Of a stretch of DNA of 64,000 nt, positions 18,021 to 27,107 are shown piece after piece. Origin of the DNA: Bombilactobacillus apium (GTDB lineage: Bacteria; Bacillota; Bacilli; Lactobacillales; Lactobacillaceae). The notes beneath the pieces are model-generated. The model searched no databases and was not told the origin of the DNA. It saw nothing but the letters and a program-made list of their open reading frames with translations. Made by a program: the position numbers and the translations under genes. The stretch covers positions 1 to 64,000 of the forward strand of contig NZ_JABZEC010000001.1 of assembly GCF_013385145.1 (NCBI RefSeq), written 5' to 3'. Every line of letters starts with the position of its first letter. Position 1 is the stretch's first letter.

Positions 18021-18623
18021 ATGATTTTTTTAAATGAGATATACCGCCAGTTATACTGGAATTGGGCGGGAAAAATCAATCATTTTCCGCTAATTAAATT
18101 GACCCTTGAGAGCTTGGATAAAGCAATTTTTTATTTTTTGATTTTTCTAGTCTGTCGCTGCTGTTGGCGACATTATCATCCTCATAAACATTCTTGGCCT
18201 TGGGAACTAAGATTATGGTGCTTAGTCATTTACTTATTATTATTATTTTTTTTAACCGTTTTTCGCCAGAGTTATTTTCCTTGGCAGTTACATTTCTACT
18301 GGAATCGAGATTGGAGGGCCATTAATTGGCATCCCTTCGTAGAGACTTGGAAATTAACTGCCGGAAGATCACACTTGGATTTTGTCTATAATCTTTTTGG
18401 CAATATTTTGTGGTTTATTCCCTGGGGTTATTTGTATCCGCGTTTACGATCCCGTTCACTTCCCGGTTATTGGGTTTTGTTAAGCGGTTGTGGGCTTTCA
18501 ATTTTGATCGAAAGTTTACAGTTTATCCTATTTACCGGAGTTAGTGATATTGATGATGTGATTTTTAATACTCTAGGAACGATTCTTGGCTACGGCTTAT
18601 ATCACTGGCGCTGGAAGCGGTAA
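18021..18623 (+). CDS. VanZ-like family membrane protein
   Basis: A 200-residue membrane protein with four to five helices. The block HLDFVYNLFGNILWFIPWGYLYP and the end SDIDDVIFNTLGTILGYGLY are the VanZ-domain signature. VanZ homologues are linked to low-level teicoplanin resistance in enterococci, but most chromosomal copies have no known role. The ribosome site GAGGTG precedes the ATG. It sits between the LTA synthase gene and pgi, so a cell-envelope role is plausible but not shown. Confidence 0.8.
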   Translation: MIFLNEIYRQLYWNWAGKINHFPLIKLTLESLDKAIFYFLIFLVCRCCWRHYHPHKHSWPWELRLWCLVIYLLLLFFLTVFRQSYFPWQLHFYWNRDWRAINWHPFVETWKLTAGRSHLDFVYNLFGNILWFIPWGYLYPRLRSRSLPGYWVLLSGCGLSILIESLQFILFTGVSDIDDVIFNTLGTILGYGLYHWRWKR

Positions 18624-18694
18624 TCTAGACTAACATTTTTGCAGGAAGTAGTTTAAAATTAAAGGTATCCGAAGTTAATCTCAAGGAGGAGAAA

Positions 18695-20035
18695 ATGACT
18701 CATATTAAATTTGATACTTCTAAGTTGAAGCCTTTTGTTCATGAGAATGAATTGGCAGAAATGCAGGCTCTAGTAACTGCTTGTGATCAAGAATTACGGG
18801 CAGGAACTGGTGCTGGCCATGATTTTCGCGGCTTTTTAGATTTACCACAAAATTATGATCAGACTGAATTTGCGCGCATTAAAACTGCGGCGCAAAAGAT
18901 TCAAAATGATTCCGAAGTTTTTATTGGAATCGGGATTGGTGGCTCTTACTTAGGTGCTCGAGCAGCAATCGACTTTTTGAGTAGTACTTTTTACAATGTA
19001 AAAAATGAACGGGATGTTCCCGAAGTTTATTTCTGTGGCAATTCAATCAGCCCTAATTATTTAGCTGATCTATTGGCAGTGATTGGTGATCGAGATTTTA
19101 GTATTAACGTAATTTCAAAGTCTGGTACAACCACCGAACCATCGATTGCTTTCCGAATTTTAAAGGCTAAATTAATTGAGAAATACGGGGAAGAAGCTGC
19201 TAAAGGGCGAATTTATGCGACAACCGATCGAGCTAAGGGCGCTTTAAAGAGTGAGGCCGATGCTGAAGACTATGCTGAATTCGTTGTTCCTGATGATCTT
19301 GGTGGTCGCTTCTCTGTCTTATCCGCTGTTGGGTTGTTGCCGATTGCCGTAGCGGGGATTGACTTAGATCAGTTAATGGCGGGGGCTGCTGCTGCTCGAA
19401 GTGACTATCAAGATAGCGATTTAGAGCAAAATGAAGCTTACCAATATGCTGCTTTGCGAAATATTTTATACCGTAAGGGTTATACAACTGAACTGTTAGA
19501 AAACTATGAACCTAACTTACAATATTTTGGTGAATGGTGGAAGCAGTTAGCAGGTGAATCTGAAGGTAAGGATCAAAAGGGAATTTTCCCAGCATCAGCT
19601 AACTTTTCGACAGATTTGCATTCTTTAGGTCAATATATTCAAGAAGGTCGGCGGAATCTAATGGAAACTGTTTTGATAATCGACCAACCACGTTACGACT
19701 TAGAGATTCCGCGAACGGCTGATAATCTTGATGGTTTACAGTATCTCGAAGGCAAGAGTATGGACTATGTAAATAAGAAAGCCTACGAAGGTGTCGTTTT
19801 GGCGCATACTGATGGCGGTGTTCCAGTGATGAGTGTCCATTTACCAAAGCAAGATGCTTATACTTTAGGCTATACGATTTACTTCTTTGAAATTGCAATT
19901 GCAATTTCCGGTTACTTGAATGGAATTAATCCCTTTAATCAACCAGGAGTAGAAGCTTACAAACAGAATATGTTTGCTTTATTAGGGCGTCCGGGTTATG
20001 AAGAATTAGGCCACGAGTTGAATCAACGTTTGTAA
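18695..20035 (+). CDS. pgi: Glucose-6-phosphate isomerase
   Basis: A 446-residue cytoplasmic enzyme that interconverts glucose-6-phosphate and fructose-6-phosphate, the first common step of glycolysis after sucrose-6-phosphate cleavage. It has the SIS-domain motif [14 protein letters not shown] (about 77-90), [14 protein letters not shown], and the PGI signature block [22 protein letters not shown] with the catalytic Glu. Length and motifs fit the Gram-positive form. AAGGAGGAG precedes the ATG. It is monocistronic and ends at a clear terminator. Confidence 0.97.
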   Translation: MTHIKFDTSKLKPFVHENELAEMQALVTACDQELRAGTGAGHDFRGFLDLPQNYDQTEFARIKTAAQKIQNDSEVFIGIGIGGSYLGARAAIDFLSSTFYNVKNERDVPEVYFCGNSISPNYLADLLAVIGDRDFSINVISKSGTTTEPSIAFRILKAKLIEKYGEEAAKGRIYATTDRAKGALKSEADAEDYAEFVVPDDLGGRFSVLSAVGLLPIAVAGIDLDQLMAGAAAARSDYQDSDLEQNEAYQYAALRNILYRKGYTTELLENYEPNLQYFGEWWKQLAGESEGKDQKGIFPASANFSTDLHSLGQYIQEGRRNLMETVLIIDQPRYDLEIPRTADNLDGLQYLEGKSMDYVNKKAYEGVVLAHTDGGVPVMSVHLPKQDAYTLGYTIYFFEIAIAISGYLNGINPFNQPGVEAYKQNMFALLGRPGYEELGHELNQRL

Positions 20036-20048
20036 ATTTGATTCAAAG

Positions 20049-20085
20049 AACTCCAAGATGGATTTTTCATCTTGGAGTTTTTTTG
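20049..20085 (+). terminator. pgi terminator
   Basis: AACTCCAAGATG (20049-20060) and CATCTTGGAGTT (20068-20079) form a perfect 12-bp stem followed by T residues. Confidence 0.93.
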
Positions 20086-20134
20086 ACTTGTAAATTTGAT
20101 GAGGTTATTAAAAGGCTACTTAACTATTACCACT

Positions 20135-20163
20135 AAAAAAGCTTTCCCAAAATTTGGGAAAGC
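20135..20163 (-). terminator. Terminator of the glycosyltransferase gene
   Basis: GCTTTCCCAAA and TTTGGGAAAGC form an 11-bp perfect stem (20141-20163). On the minus strand it is followed by six T residues. Confidence 0.9.
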
Positions 20164-20180
20164 CTAACTATTTAATGAAA

Positions 20181-21113
20181 TTATTTTTTTTCTTTAATAA
20201 TATAAAGGGGACGATGTTTAACTTCCATGAAGATCTTTCCAATATAGTTTCCGATAACTCCTAGAAAGAAAAGTTGTAAGCCGCCTAAGAAGAGAATTAA
20301 AGAGATTGTTGAAGCCCAACCCTTGGTTGGATTGCCTACAAAAATAGTTTGGAAAAAGATGAAGATCAGAGAAACGAAGGCAATGGCCATGACAATTAAG
20401 CCTAACCAGCCGGCGATAATCAAGGGAACGGTTGAGAAGTCGGTAATCCCCTCCAGGGAATATTTAAACAAACTCCAGAAGCTCCAACTTGAACTACCCG
20501 CAACTCGCTCAACATTTTGGTAGGGAAGGTATTTGGTCTTAAAACCAACCCAAGAAAAAATTCCTTTGGAGAAACGATTATATTCGCTCATTTCTAAAAT
20601 AGCATCGACCATGCCGCGCCGCATCAAGCGAAAGTCTCGAGCTCCAGGAACAATCTTGGTTTGGGAAATTTGATTAATGATTCGATAAAAAAGATTGGAA
20701 AAAAAGGAACGAACGGGCGGCTCACCACTGCGATCAGAGCGCATCGTGCCGATACAATCGTAATCAGTAGTTTCTAAAAGATTAATCATTTCGATGAGCA
20801 TCGCCGGTGGATCTTGGAGATCAGCATCCATAATCGTTACTAATTCTCCATCGACATTTTTTAGTCCAGCATAGACCCCAGCTTCTTTCCCAAATTGGCG
20901 GGAAAATGATAAGTAGTGGCTTTCAATAGTCGGATCCGCTTGTAATTCACGTAGTTTGTTTAAAGTATTGTCTGTTGAGCCGTCGTTAATAAACAAAATA
21001 TCCGGTTGATAATTAGGTAATTTCTGAAAAGTTTCCGCAATAGCCTGATAAAACAGGGGAGCTGATTCTTCCTCATTGAAACAGGGTACAATAATACTGA
21101 TTTTTGTTGTCAT
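20181..21113 (-). CDS. Polyprenyl-phosphate glycosyltransferase (GtrB/CsbB-like, GT2)
   Basis: A 310-residue GT2 enzyme with a GT-A catalytic domain (1-220) and two C-terminal helices (about 225-250 and 265-290). IIVPCFNEEES, the nucleotide-sugar motif DADLQDPP and RDFRLMRR are characteristic of DPM1-like enzymes. These load a sugar onto undecaprenyl phosphate for transfer outside the cell. Bacillus relatives supply sugars for LTA or wall polymer glycosylation. The LTA synthase gene 2.2 kb away makes that role plausible here, but no YfhO-like transferase is in the window. GAGGTT precedes the ATG. Confidence 0.85.
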   Translation of the reverse strand: MTTKISIIVPCFNEEESAPLFYQAIAETFQKLPNYQPDILFINDGSTDNTLNKLRELQADPTIESHYLSFSRQFGKEAGVYAGLKNVDGELVTIMDADLQDPPAMLIEMINLLETTDYDCIGTMRSDRSGEPPVRSFFSNLFYRIINQISQTKIVPGARDFRLMRRGMVDAILEMSEYNRFSKGIFSWVGFKTKYLPYQNVERVAGSSSWSFWSLFKYSLEGITDFSTVPLIIAGWLGLIVMAIAFVSLIFIFFQTIFVGNPTKGWASTISLILFLGGLQLFFLGVIGNYIGKIFMEVKHRPLYIIKEKK

Positions 21114-21405
21114 CTAAGCTTAACCTCGCTAATTATATACTCCTCAATTATAACTTTAATAACCCTAAATTGCTAGTGGGGGGATTATTGCCAGAATTCT
21201 CAAGATTGATTGGTTTTTCAATTGCTATTTTTGCTTGCTGAATAGAATTTTTGAAGAGACAAAAAAATGAAATCCAAGTAAAAGTTATATTTATCAACTA
21301 ATAATGAAACTTGACAAATCAAAGAATTTATAAGAAAATATTAACCAATTTCTAATTTAAGCTGTTTTGGCAGTTTGAATAATTGGTAAAGTTGAGGGAG
21401 TAGAT
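21114..21405. other. Divergent intergenic region, promoters only
   Basis: This region is 292 bp and A/T-rich. For the glycosyltransferase, TTAAAG, 16 bases and TATAAT can be read on the minus strand just upstream of the gene. On the plus strand TTGACA at 21311 has no clear -10 at the right distance. I see no conserved RNA motif and no small ORF with a ribosome site. Confidence 0.4.
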
Positions 21406-22860
21406 ATGGCAAGTTTTAAAGAACGTATTTTCCGAAAAGAAGACCCTAGCGTTTATGAGCAAAAGGATGCTCATTTGTCTCGAACCTTGCGGGTGCGGGA
21501 CTTTTTGGCTTTGGGTTTGGGGACTATTGTGTCTACGGCTATTTTCACTTTGCCCGGAACAGTAGCAGCGCAACATGCAGGCCCAGCGGTGGTAATTTCT
21601 TTCTTAGCCGCAGCCTTGGTTGCTGGTTTAGTAGCTTTTGCTTATGCTGAAATGGCTTCTGCAATGCCGTTTGCTGGTTCAGCTTATTCTTGGATTAATG
21701 TTATCTTTGGAGAATTTTTTGGTTGGATTGCTGGCTGGGCTTTATTGGCGGAGTATTTCATTGCGGTAGCCTTTGTTGGTTCGGGTTTATCCGCTAATTT
21801 TCGCGGCTTAATTGCTCCTCTAGGTTTAGTGTTACCTAAATCATTAGCTAATGCTTACGGAACTGATGGCGGAGTGATTGATTTAGTTTCCGTGGTGGTA
21901 ATTATCGCTGTAGCTTATCTTTTATCTCGTGGAGCTAGTGAAGCTAGTCGAGTTGAAAATATTTTAGTTATCGCTAAAGTTTTGGTCGTTTTGCTGTTTA
22001 TTGTCGTTGGTTGTACAGCAATTAAACCACAAAATTATGTACCGTTTATCCCTAAGTATCATTTGAATCCCGATGGAACAGCCTTTGGTGGTTGGCAGGG
22101 AATTTATGCCGGTGTTTCGATGATTTTCTTATCTTATATCGGTTTTGATTCAATTGCCGCTAATTCTGCGGAAGCTAAAGATCCTGGGAAGACCATGCCG
22201 CGAGGAATTTTAGGTTCCTTAATTATTGCTGTAGTTCTATTTGTTGGCGTAGCCCTAGTTTTAGTCGGAATGTTCCATTACACACTTTATGCTAACAATG
22301 CTGAACCAGTAGGTTGGGCTTTACGGAAAAGTGGTCATGGAGTAATCGCTGCTGTTATTCAATCAGTTGCTTGTATCGGGATGTTTACGGCGCTAATTGG
22401 AATGATGATGGCTGGTTCTCGTTTAATCTATTCCTTTGGGCGAGACGGTTTACTTCCGCGTTGGTTAGGTAAGATTAATAATAAGCATTTACCAAATAAT
22501 GCTTTATTGGCTTTAACGATTGTCGCTGTTTTAATTGGTTCGGTCTTCCCGTTTAGTTTCTTAAACCAATTAATTTCTGCCGGAACTTTAATTGCCTTTA
22601 TGTTCGTTTCCCTAGGAATTTATGCTTTAAGAAAGCGTGAAGGAAAAGATATCATTGATCCAGAATTTAAGATGCCTTTTTATCCAGTAATGCCTTTCTT
22701 AGCCTTTGCCGGTGCTTTAATCGTCTTCCTAGGCTTAAGTACTGACGCCAAAATTTATGCGGCTGCTTGGTTTATCTTTGGTTTAATTATTTACTTCTGT
22801 TATGGAATGAGAAATTCTGCTTTAGGCCGAGAGAAAGAAGAAGGAAAAGATGTTGGATAA
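21406..22860 (+). CDS. APC-superfamily amino-acid permease
   Basis: A 484-residue transporter with about 12 helices of the cationic-amino-acid-transporter-like branch. Features are the N-terminal L-R-x-F-x-x-L-G-L-G-x-I-V-x-x-A-I-F motif, FAYAEMASAMPFAGSAYSW in helix 3 and IGFDSIAANSAEAKDPGKTMPRGI in helix 6-7. The stop codon lies inside the next gene (11-bp overlap), which encodes an isoleucine 2-epimerase-like enzyme. The permease therefore probably handles branched-chain or other neutral amino acids or their D-forms, rather than lysine or arginine. The substrate is inference. Confidence 0.85.
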   Translation: MASFKERIFRKEDPSVYEQKDAHLSRTLRVRDFLALGLGTIVSTAIFTLPGTVAAQHAGPAVVISFLAAALVAGLVAFAYAEMASAMPFAGSAYSWINVIFGEFFGWIAGWALLAEYFIAVAFVGSGLSANFRGLIAPLGLVLPKSLANAYGTDGGVIDLVSVVVIIAVAYLLSRGASEASRVENILVIAKVLVVLLFIVVGCTAIKPQNYVPFIPKYHLNPDGTAFGGWQGIYAGVSMIFLSYIGFDSIAANSAEAKDPGKTMPRGILGSLIIAVVLFVGVALVLVGMFHYTLYANNAEPVGWALRKSGHGVIAAVIQSVACIGMFTALIGMMMAGSRLIYSFGRDGLLPRWLGKINNKHLPNNALLALTIVAVLIGSVFPFSFLNQLISAGTLIAFMFVSLGIYALRKREGKDIIDPEFKMPFYPVMPFLAFAGALIVFLGLSTDAKIYAAAWFIFGLIIYFCYGMRNSALGREKEEGKDVG

Positions 22861-24190
22861 TAATCAAAAATTGCTGGCTGAAGAAGGTGAAGTTTTATCA
22901 CCTGCGGTCCGGATTAAATATTTTGATATTGTTATTCAGAAAGCCCGAGGGGCAGTTCTGACTGATGCTACTGGCCGGGAATATCTTGATTTGTTGGCTA
23001 GTGCGTCAGCAACTAATGTTGGTCATTGTCATCCGCACGTTGTGGAAGCAATTCAAAAGCAAGCGGCTAATTTAATTCAATATACACCGGCTTATTTTGC
23101 CAGTACACCGGAAATTAAATTGGCACAACGACTAGCTGAACTAGCTCCAATCAGTGGTCCGGTTAAGGTTTCTTGGGGAAATTCGGGTTCTGATGCTAAT
23201 GATGCAATCATTAAATTTGCTCGGGCTTATACTAAACGGCAATACATTGTTAGTTTTACTGGGGCTTATCACGGCTCCACCTACGGTTCGATGTCCTTGT
23301 CAGCAGTTAGTTTAAATATGAGTCGCAAAATGGCACCTTTGCTTCCTGGAGTGGTAAAAGTTCCTTATCCTGATGTACATCAACGCCAGCCCCAAGAAAG
23401 TGAAAATGAATTTGTTGAGCGGATGATTGCCGCCTTCAAGTTGCCATTTGAGACTTATTTACCAGCTGAAGAAGTGGCGGCAATTGTTGTTGAGCCAATT
23501 CAAGGTGACGGAGGAATTGTGAAAGCGCCGCAGGCTTATTTAGATTTTGTCTGGAAGTTTGCGCACGAACATGGAATTTTGGTTGCAATTGATGAAGTCA
23601 ACCAAGGAATGGGTCGAACCGGTAAATGGTGGTCAATCGAAAACTTCGGCTTGGAACCTGATTTGATGACCATTGGGAAGTCAATCGCTTCTGGTCTACC
23701 TTTGAGCGTAATTTTAGGGCGGGCAGAAGTAATGGATGCTTTGGATTCACCGGGAAATACTTACACGACAGCCGGAAATCCAGTCACAACGGCCGCAGCA
23801 AATGCCACTTTGGACGTTATGGAAGCAGAAGACCTTCCCGCTCGTTCGGCGCAGCTAGGATCGAAAGTGCAAGCCTATTTTGAAAAGAAACGTGAACAGT
23901 ATGATTTTATTGGTGATATTCGTTTTTACGGCTTGAATGGTGGGATTGATATTATCGATCCCCAAACTAAAGAAGGCGATGAAGAAGCGACGACGAAGTT
24001 GATTTATCGTTTATTCCAATTAGGAGTAATTATTATCAGTTTGCGCGGCTATATTCTCCGTTTCCAGCCACCACTAGTAATTACAGAAGACCAATTGAAA
24101 GAAGCTTTCCAAGCCTTTGATCAGGCTTTGTCCGAATTAGCAGCGGGTAGATTAAGCTTGCCTGAAGATGCAGCGGAAATTGGTTGGTAA
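22850..24190 (+). CDS. Isoleucine 2-epimerase-like PLP enzyme (class III aminotransferase fold)
   Basis: A 446-residue class III aminotransferase-fold protein with the PLP Lys277 in TIGKSIASG and Asp in AIDEVNQGMGRTGK. Long stretches agree with the Lactobacillus buchneri isoleucine 2-epimerase as I remember it (LLASASA.NVGH, GNSGSDANDAIIKFARAYT.RQYIVS, EPIQGDGGI.KAP, LRFQPPLVI, and the C-terminal IGW). That enzyme racemises isoleucine, valine and leucine at C2, giving D-allo-isoleucine. GABA aminotransferase is the usual automatic label but fits less well. It overlaps the permease gene by 11 bp. Confidence 0.82.
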   Translation: MLDNNQKLLAEEGEVLSPAVRIKYFDIVIQKARGAVLTDATGREYLDLLASASATNVGHCHPHVVEAIQKQAANLIQYTPAYFASTPEIKLAQRLAELAPISGPVKVSWGNSGSDANDAIIKFARAYTKRQYIVSFTGAYHGSTYGSMSLSAVSLNMSRKMAPLLPGVVKVPYPDVHQRQPQESENEFVERMIAAFKLPFETYLPAEEVAAIVVEPIQGDGGIVKAPQAYLDFVWKFAHEHGILVAIDEVNQGMGRTGKWWSIENFGLEPDLMTIGKSIASGLPLSVILGRAEVMDALDSPGNTYTTAGNPVTTAAANATLDVMEAEDLPARSAQLGSKVQAYFEKKREQYDFIGDIRFYGLNGGIDIIDPQTKEGDEEATTKLIYRLFQLGVIIISLRGYILRFQPPLVITEDQLKEAFQAFDQALSELAAGRLSLPEDAAEIGW

Positions 24191-24207
24191 ACGATTAAAG
24201 TCGAAAT

Positions 24208-24248
24208 AAAAAGGGCTAGTTTGAATTTTTTTCAAATTAGCCCTTTTT
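24208..24248. terminator. Bidirectional terminator
   Basis: AAAAAGGGCTAGTTTGAA (24208-24225) pairs with TTCAAATTAGCCCTTTTT. T runs on both strands serve the epimerase and dapF transcripts. Confidence 0.92.
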
Positions 24249-24253
24249 AGATT

Positions 24254-25234
24254 TTAGGAAAGTTGCTGGACGAAGTTTTGATAGGCCAGAGCTTCACCAG
24301 TCTCGTTATAAGCGTAGTTCTCCGGCTGGAGATTTCCATGCCTTAAATCGGCTTCTGGAAGCTGAATTTCAGCGATTACAGTGGCATTACCGCTCAGTTC
24401 AATCCAATACTGCTCAGATGAACCCTGATGAACTCTAGTTTGGACCATTCCACCGGGGTTTTTAATCGTTAACTGTGTACCCATGGCTGGAACTTGGGGC
24501 TGGGTGAGGAAGTAGGCTAGACTAGTTGCGGACATCCCCGTGCCACAAGCATTGGTGAAACCAACTCCGCGCTCAAAAGTTCGAACAAAGAGTTCGTCTG
24601 CTTTTTTAACTTGAGCAAAGCTAAGATTGACTCCTTCGGGAAAATACGGATTAGTTTGATTTAACTTTTCGCCAAGTTCTTTTAAGAGAGGACCCTCCAT
24701 GACAGCAGCACTGACAAAACTAATCAGGTGGGGGTTGGGAACAGCGAGAGCGGTGAATTTTAATTGAGGATCAAATTGGGGCACGATTTGGTTGATTAGT
24801 TGGTCAGTTCCCAAGTTAGCAAAAGGTAATTTATTAGCTTGAAAACTGACGGGAGAAATTTCTACGCTATAAGCGGGAATTTGTGGCGCCCAAGGAGTCT
24901 GTTTTTGGACTTGCAGATTGGCTTGATCAGTTTCAACCAGAAATTGATCTTGCTGATGTTTAGTCGCTAAATAGCGACTTACGGTTCGTAAACCATTGCC
25001 GCACATTAAAGCGCGAGAACCATCAGCATTATAAACTCGCATTTTTCCTAAGGCAGCAGGAACGCTACTAGAATCAACGACTAAAAGACCGTCGACTCCA
25101 CCAAAAAAATCCTTTTTGGTAATTTTTTGGGCCAAATTTTGCAATTCTTGGGAATTCAAAGCTTGGGTCAAAGTGGTTTGATCGAGAAGAAAAAATTGAT
25201 TATTAGAACCGTGAACTTTTTGTAAGACGACCAT
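24254..25234 (-). CDS. dapF: Diaminopimelate epimerase
   Basis: A 326-residue cytoplasmic enzyme that turns LL- into meso-diaminopimelate, the precursor of lysine and of the peptidoglycan cross-link. The two catalytic cysteines are present, Cys78 in MCGNGLR and Cys230 in NACGTG. It is longer than many DapF proteins (about 275-285 residues) because of inserted loops at about 110-150. AGGAGG precedes the ATG. It lies 29 bp after lysC in a minus-strand unit divergent from the lysA operon. Confidence 0.95.
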   Translation of the reverse strand: MVVLQKVHGSNNQFFLLDQTTLTQALNSQELQNLAQKITKKDFFGGVDGLLVVDSSSVPAALGKMRVYNADGSRALMCGNGLRTVSRYLATKHQQDQFLVETDQANLQVQKQTPWAPQIPAYSVEISPVSFQANKLPFANLGTDQLINQIVPQFDPQLKFTALAVPNPHLISFVSAAVMEGPLLKELGEKLNQTNPYFPEGVNLSFAQVKKADELFVRTFERGVGFTNACGTGMSATSLAYFLTQPQVPAMGTQLTIKNPGGMVQTRVHQGSSEQYWIELSGNATVIAEIQLPEADLRHGNLQPENYAYNETGEALAYQNFVQQLS

Positions 25235-25263
25235 AAAATACCTCCTGAAAAGATGAACTTTAT

Positions 25264-26616
25264 TTAATGGAAAAATTTTTGATAAATTTTTTGGACCGCT
25301 TGTGGAGCTTGATCTTGTTTCATCCCCAGCATAATTGAAATTCGGGAGGCACCCTGATTAATCATATGAATTTTAATCTGGGCTTTGGCGAGAGGATTAA
25401 CGATATCTTGAATGACATCCAGTTGGTGGGGCATCCCTTCGCCTACAACCATCAAAATAGCGTAATCATCGATCCACTCTAATTTGTCTGGTTGCAAGAC
25501 GGCTTGAATTCTAGCTAAGAGTCGCTTTTTCTTCAAATCATCGAATTGACGTTTATTAAAAATAACTGTTAAGTCGTCGATTCCTGAAGGCATGTGTTCA
25601 TAAGAAATTTGAAAGTCATAGAAAATTTGTAATAATTTAAGGGTAAAACCAACTTCTTTGTTTAAAAGATAGCGGTGTAAGTATAGTGCGGCAAAATGAG
25701 TTGAACCAGCGACTCCTGTGACGGGACCTTGCGGTTGGAAGTTGGTTTCTGGAACAATGAGTGTTCCCGGAAGTTGGGGATGGTTAGTATTTTTGACGTT
25801 AATCGGAATTTGACCTTCAATTGCCGGCAGGAGCGCTTCGTCGTGAAAAACAGAAAATCCCGCATAGGAAAGTTCTCTTAATTCCCGGTAAGTCATAGTC
25901 TTAATGGCCTGCGGTTGGGGAACAATTTGGGGATCAACGGCATAAATAGCATCGACATCGGTGAAATTTTCGTACATTTGGGCTTGTAGTCCGCGGGCTA
26001 AAAGGGCACCGGTAATATCTGAACCTCCCCGAGAAAAAGTAGCAATTTGTTGTTGAGGGGTCAGACCATAAAATCCGGGGATGACTAAGACTTGCTCGGG
26101 TAATTTTTGTTGATGCAATTTATTGTAAGTTTCCGGAAGAATTGTGGCATCATCGGGTTGGTCACTGACGACAATTCCCGCCTCTTGTGGATCCCAGAAG
26201 CTGGCGGCAAGCTGTTTTTTTTGAAGAACCAAGGTAAGTAAACGAGCACTGAGGTATTCACCATGAGCCTTAAAAACGGCCATTAAATAATTAGCGTCAG
26301 GATATTCTTGCTGGGGTAAGTCCAAGAGAACTTGGTGTAAGGGAGCAAGTTGGGCAGCCTGCAGGTCAAAATAGTCAGCAATGGTCTGATAACGGTCCCA
26401 AATCTGGGCTACAATGTCTTGAATTGGTTGATTTTGCAGAGTCTTTTGCGCATATTGAATTAAAAGATCGGTTACTTTGATATCATGAGAATTTCTTTTT
26501 CCGGGTGCAGAAGTAACGATAACTTTACGTTGCGGATCGGCTTGGACAATTTGAACAACTTTTAAGAATTGGGGACCGTCGGCCAAGGAACTTCCCCCGA
26601 ATTTAACTACTTTCAT
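25264..26616 (-). CDS. lysC: Aspartate kinase
   Basis: The first enzyme of the aspartate pathway, phosphorylating aspartate. With the start at 26616 it has 450 residues, the size of class III aspartokinases. KFGGSSLADG is the N-terminal kinase motif and TFSRGGSDITGALLARGL the substrate region. The C-terminal third carries two ACT domains, so feedback by lysine is likely. A TTG reading adds six residues but has no ribosome site; the site for the ATG at 26616 is also weak (CAGG). It is followed by dapF. Confidence 0.93.
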   Translation of the reverse strand: MKVVKFGGSSLADGPQFLKVVQIVQADPQRKVIVTSAPGKRNSHDIKVTDLLIQYAQKTLQNQPIQDIVAQIWDRYQTIADYFDLQAAQLAPLHQVLLDLPQQEYPDANYLMAVFKAHGEYLSARLLTLVLQKKQLAASFWDPQEAGIVVSDQPDDATILPETYNKLHQQKLPEQVLVIPGFYGLTPQQQIATFSRGGSDITGALLARGLQAQMYENFTDVDAIYAVDPQIVPQPQAIKTMTYRELRELSYAGFSVFHDEALLPAIEGQIPINVKNTNHPQLPGTLIVPETNFQPQGPVTGVAGSTHFAALYLHRYLLNKEVGFTLKLLQIFYDFQISYEHMPSGIDDLTVIFNKRQFDDLKKKRLLARIQAVLQPDKLEWIDDYAILMVVGEGMPHQLDVIQDIVNPLAKAQIKIHMINQGASRISIMLGMKQDQAPQAVQKIYQKFFH

Positions 26617-26677
26617 AATAACCTGACTTTCCAATCAAAGATTAAAATTAAAAAAATTAGTCGTGCAATTAAAAAGA

Positions 26678-26706
26678 ATTTTAAACACTTTAATAACTTT
26701 CTGCAA
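26678..26706 (-). promoter_or_regulatory. Promoter of lysC-dapF
   Basis: On the minus strand TTGCAG (26706-26701), a 17-base spacer and TAAAAT (26683-26678) lie about 60 bp upstream of the lysC start. I see no lysine riboswitch motif in this short leader. Confidence 0.6.
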
Positions 26707-26780
26707 CCGTTAAAGTTAGAAAAAATCTCAGAATAATTTTTTATTTCTACTAAGGGGCCCTAATAAAAAATTAAGATAGC

Positions 26781-26809
26781 TTGACAAGTGCGCTAATTCA
26801 TTATAAGAT
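26781..26809 (+). promoter_or_regulatory. Promoter of the lysA-dap operon
   Basis: TTGACA at 26781-26786 is followed by TATAAG after 15 bases (26802-26807), or by TAAGAT after 17 (26804-26809). Transcription from either would start just before the riboswitch aptamer. Confidence 0.6.
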
Positions 26810-26814
26810 TCATA

Positions 26815-27068
26815 GTAATCGAAGAGGTCGCAACCGCCATGAGTAACTAGTGGAGTTTCTGGATTAACGAAGAAGCTAGTGAAAGGGAAAGTTGCCGAAG
26901 CTGACACCAATACCAGGGGTGTTGGGCTGGGACATAATTGAATAAATTATGGACTGTCGTAGACTAAAATAGTTTGCGGAGCGCTATCGACAGATGAAAA
27001 CCAAATGATTTTTTAATTGATTTTTTGGAGGATTCTTTTGTGAAACGCTCACAGAAGAATCCTTTTTT
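26815..27068 (+). promoter_or_regulatory. Lysine riboswitch (L box) with intrinsic terminator
   Basis: The aptamer shows the conserved L-box blocks in order: GAAGAGGTCGCAACC (26821-26835), AGTGAAAGGGAAAGTTGCCGA (26878 on, ending GAAGCTGA), GTTGGGCTGGGACA and GGACTGTC (26951-26958). The expression platform ends in a hairpin, GGATTCTTTTGTGA (27030-27043) against TCACAGAAGAATCC (27049-27062), followed by six T residues. Bound lysine should stabilise the aptamer and favour the terminator, lowering expression of lysA, the dap genes and asd. The outer boundaries are approximate; the identification is firm. Confidence 0.93.
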
Positions 27069-27107
27069 CGTAAAGTTTTTTAATTAAGTAAGAGGACGGT
27101 GAAACAA

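Noticed and set aside
22850-24190. GABA aminotransferase label
   Set aside because: The fold is shared, but the segment pattern and the C-terminal IGW agree with isoleucine 2-epimerase, and no GABA genes are nearby.
26617-26760. A second lysine riboswitch on the lysC strand
   Set aside because: The minus-strand leader of about 60-140 bases has none of the L-box blocks.
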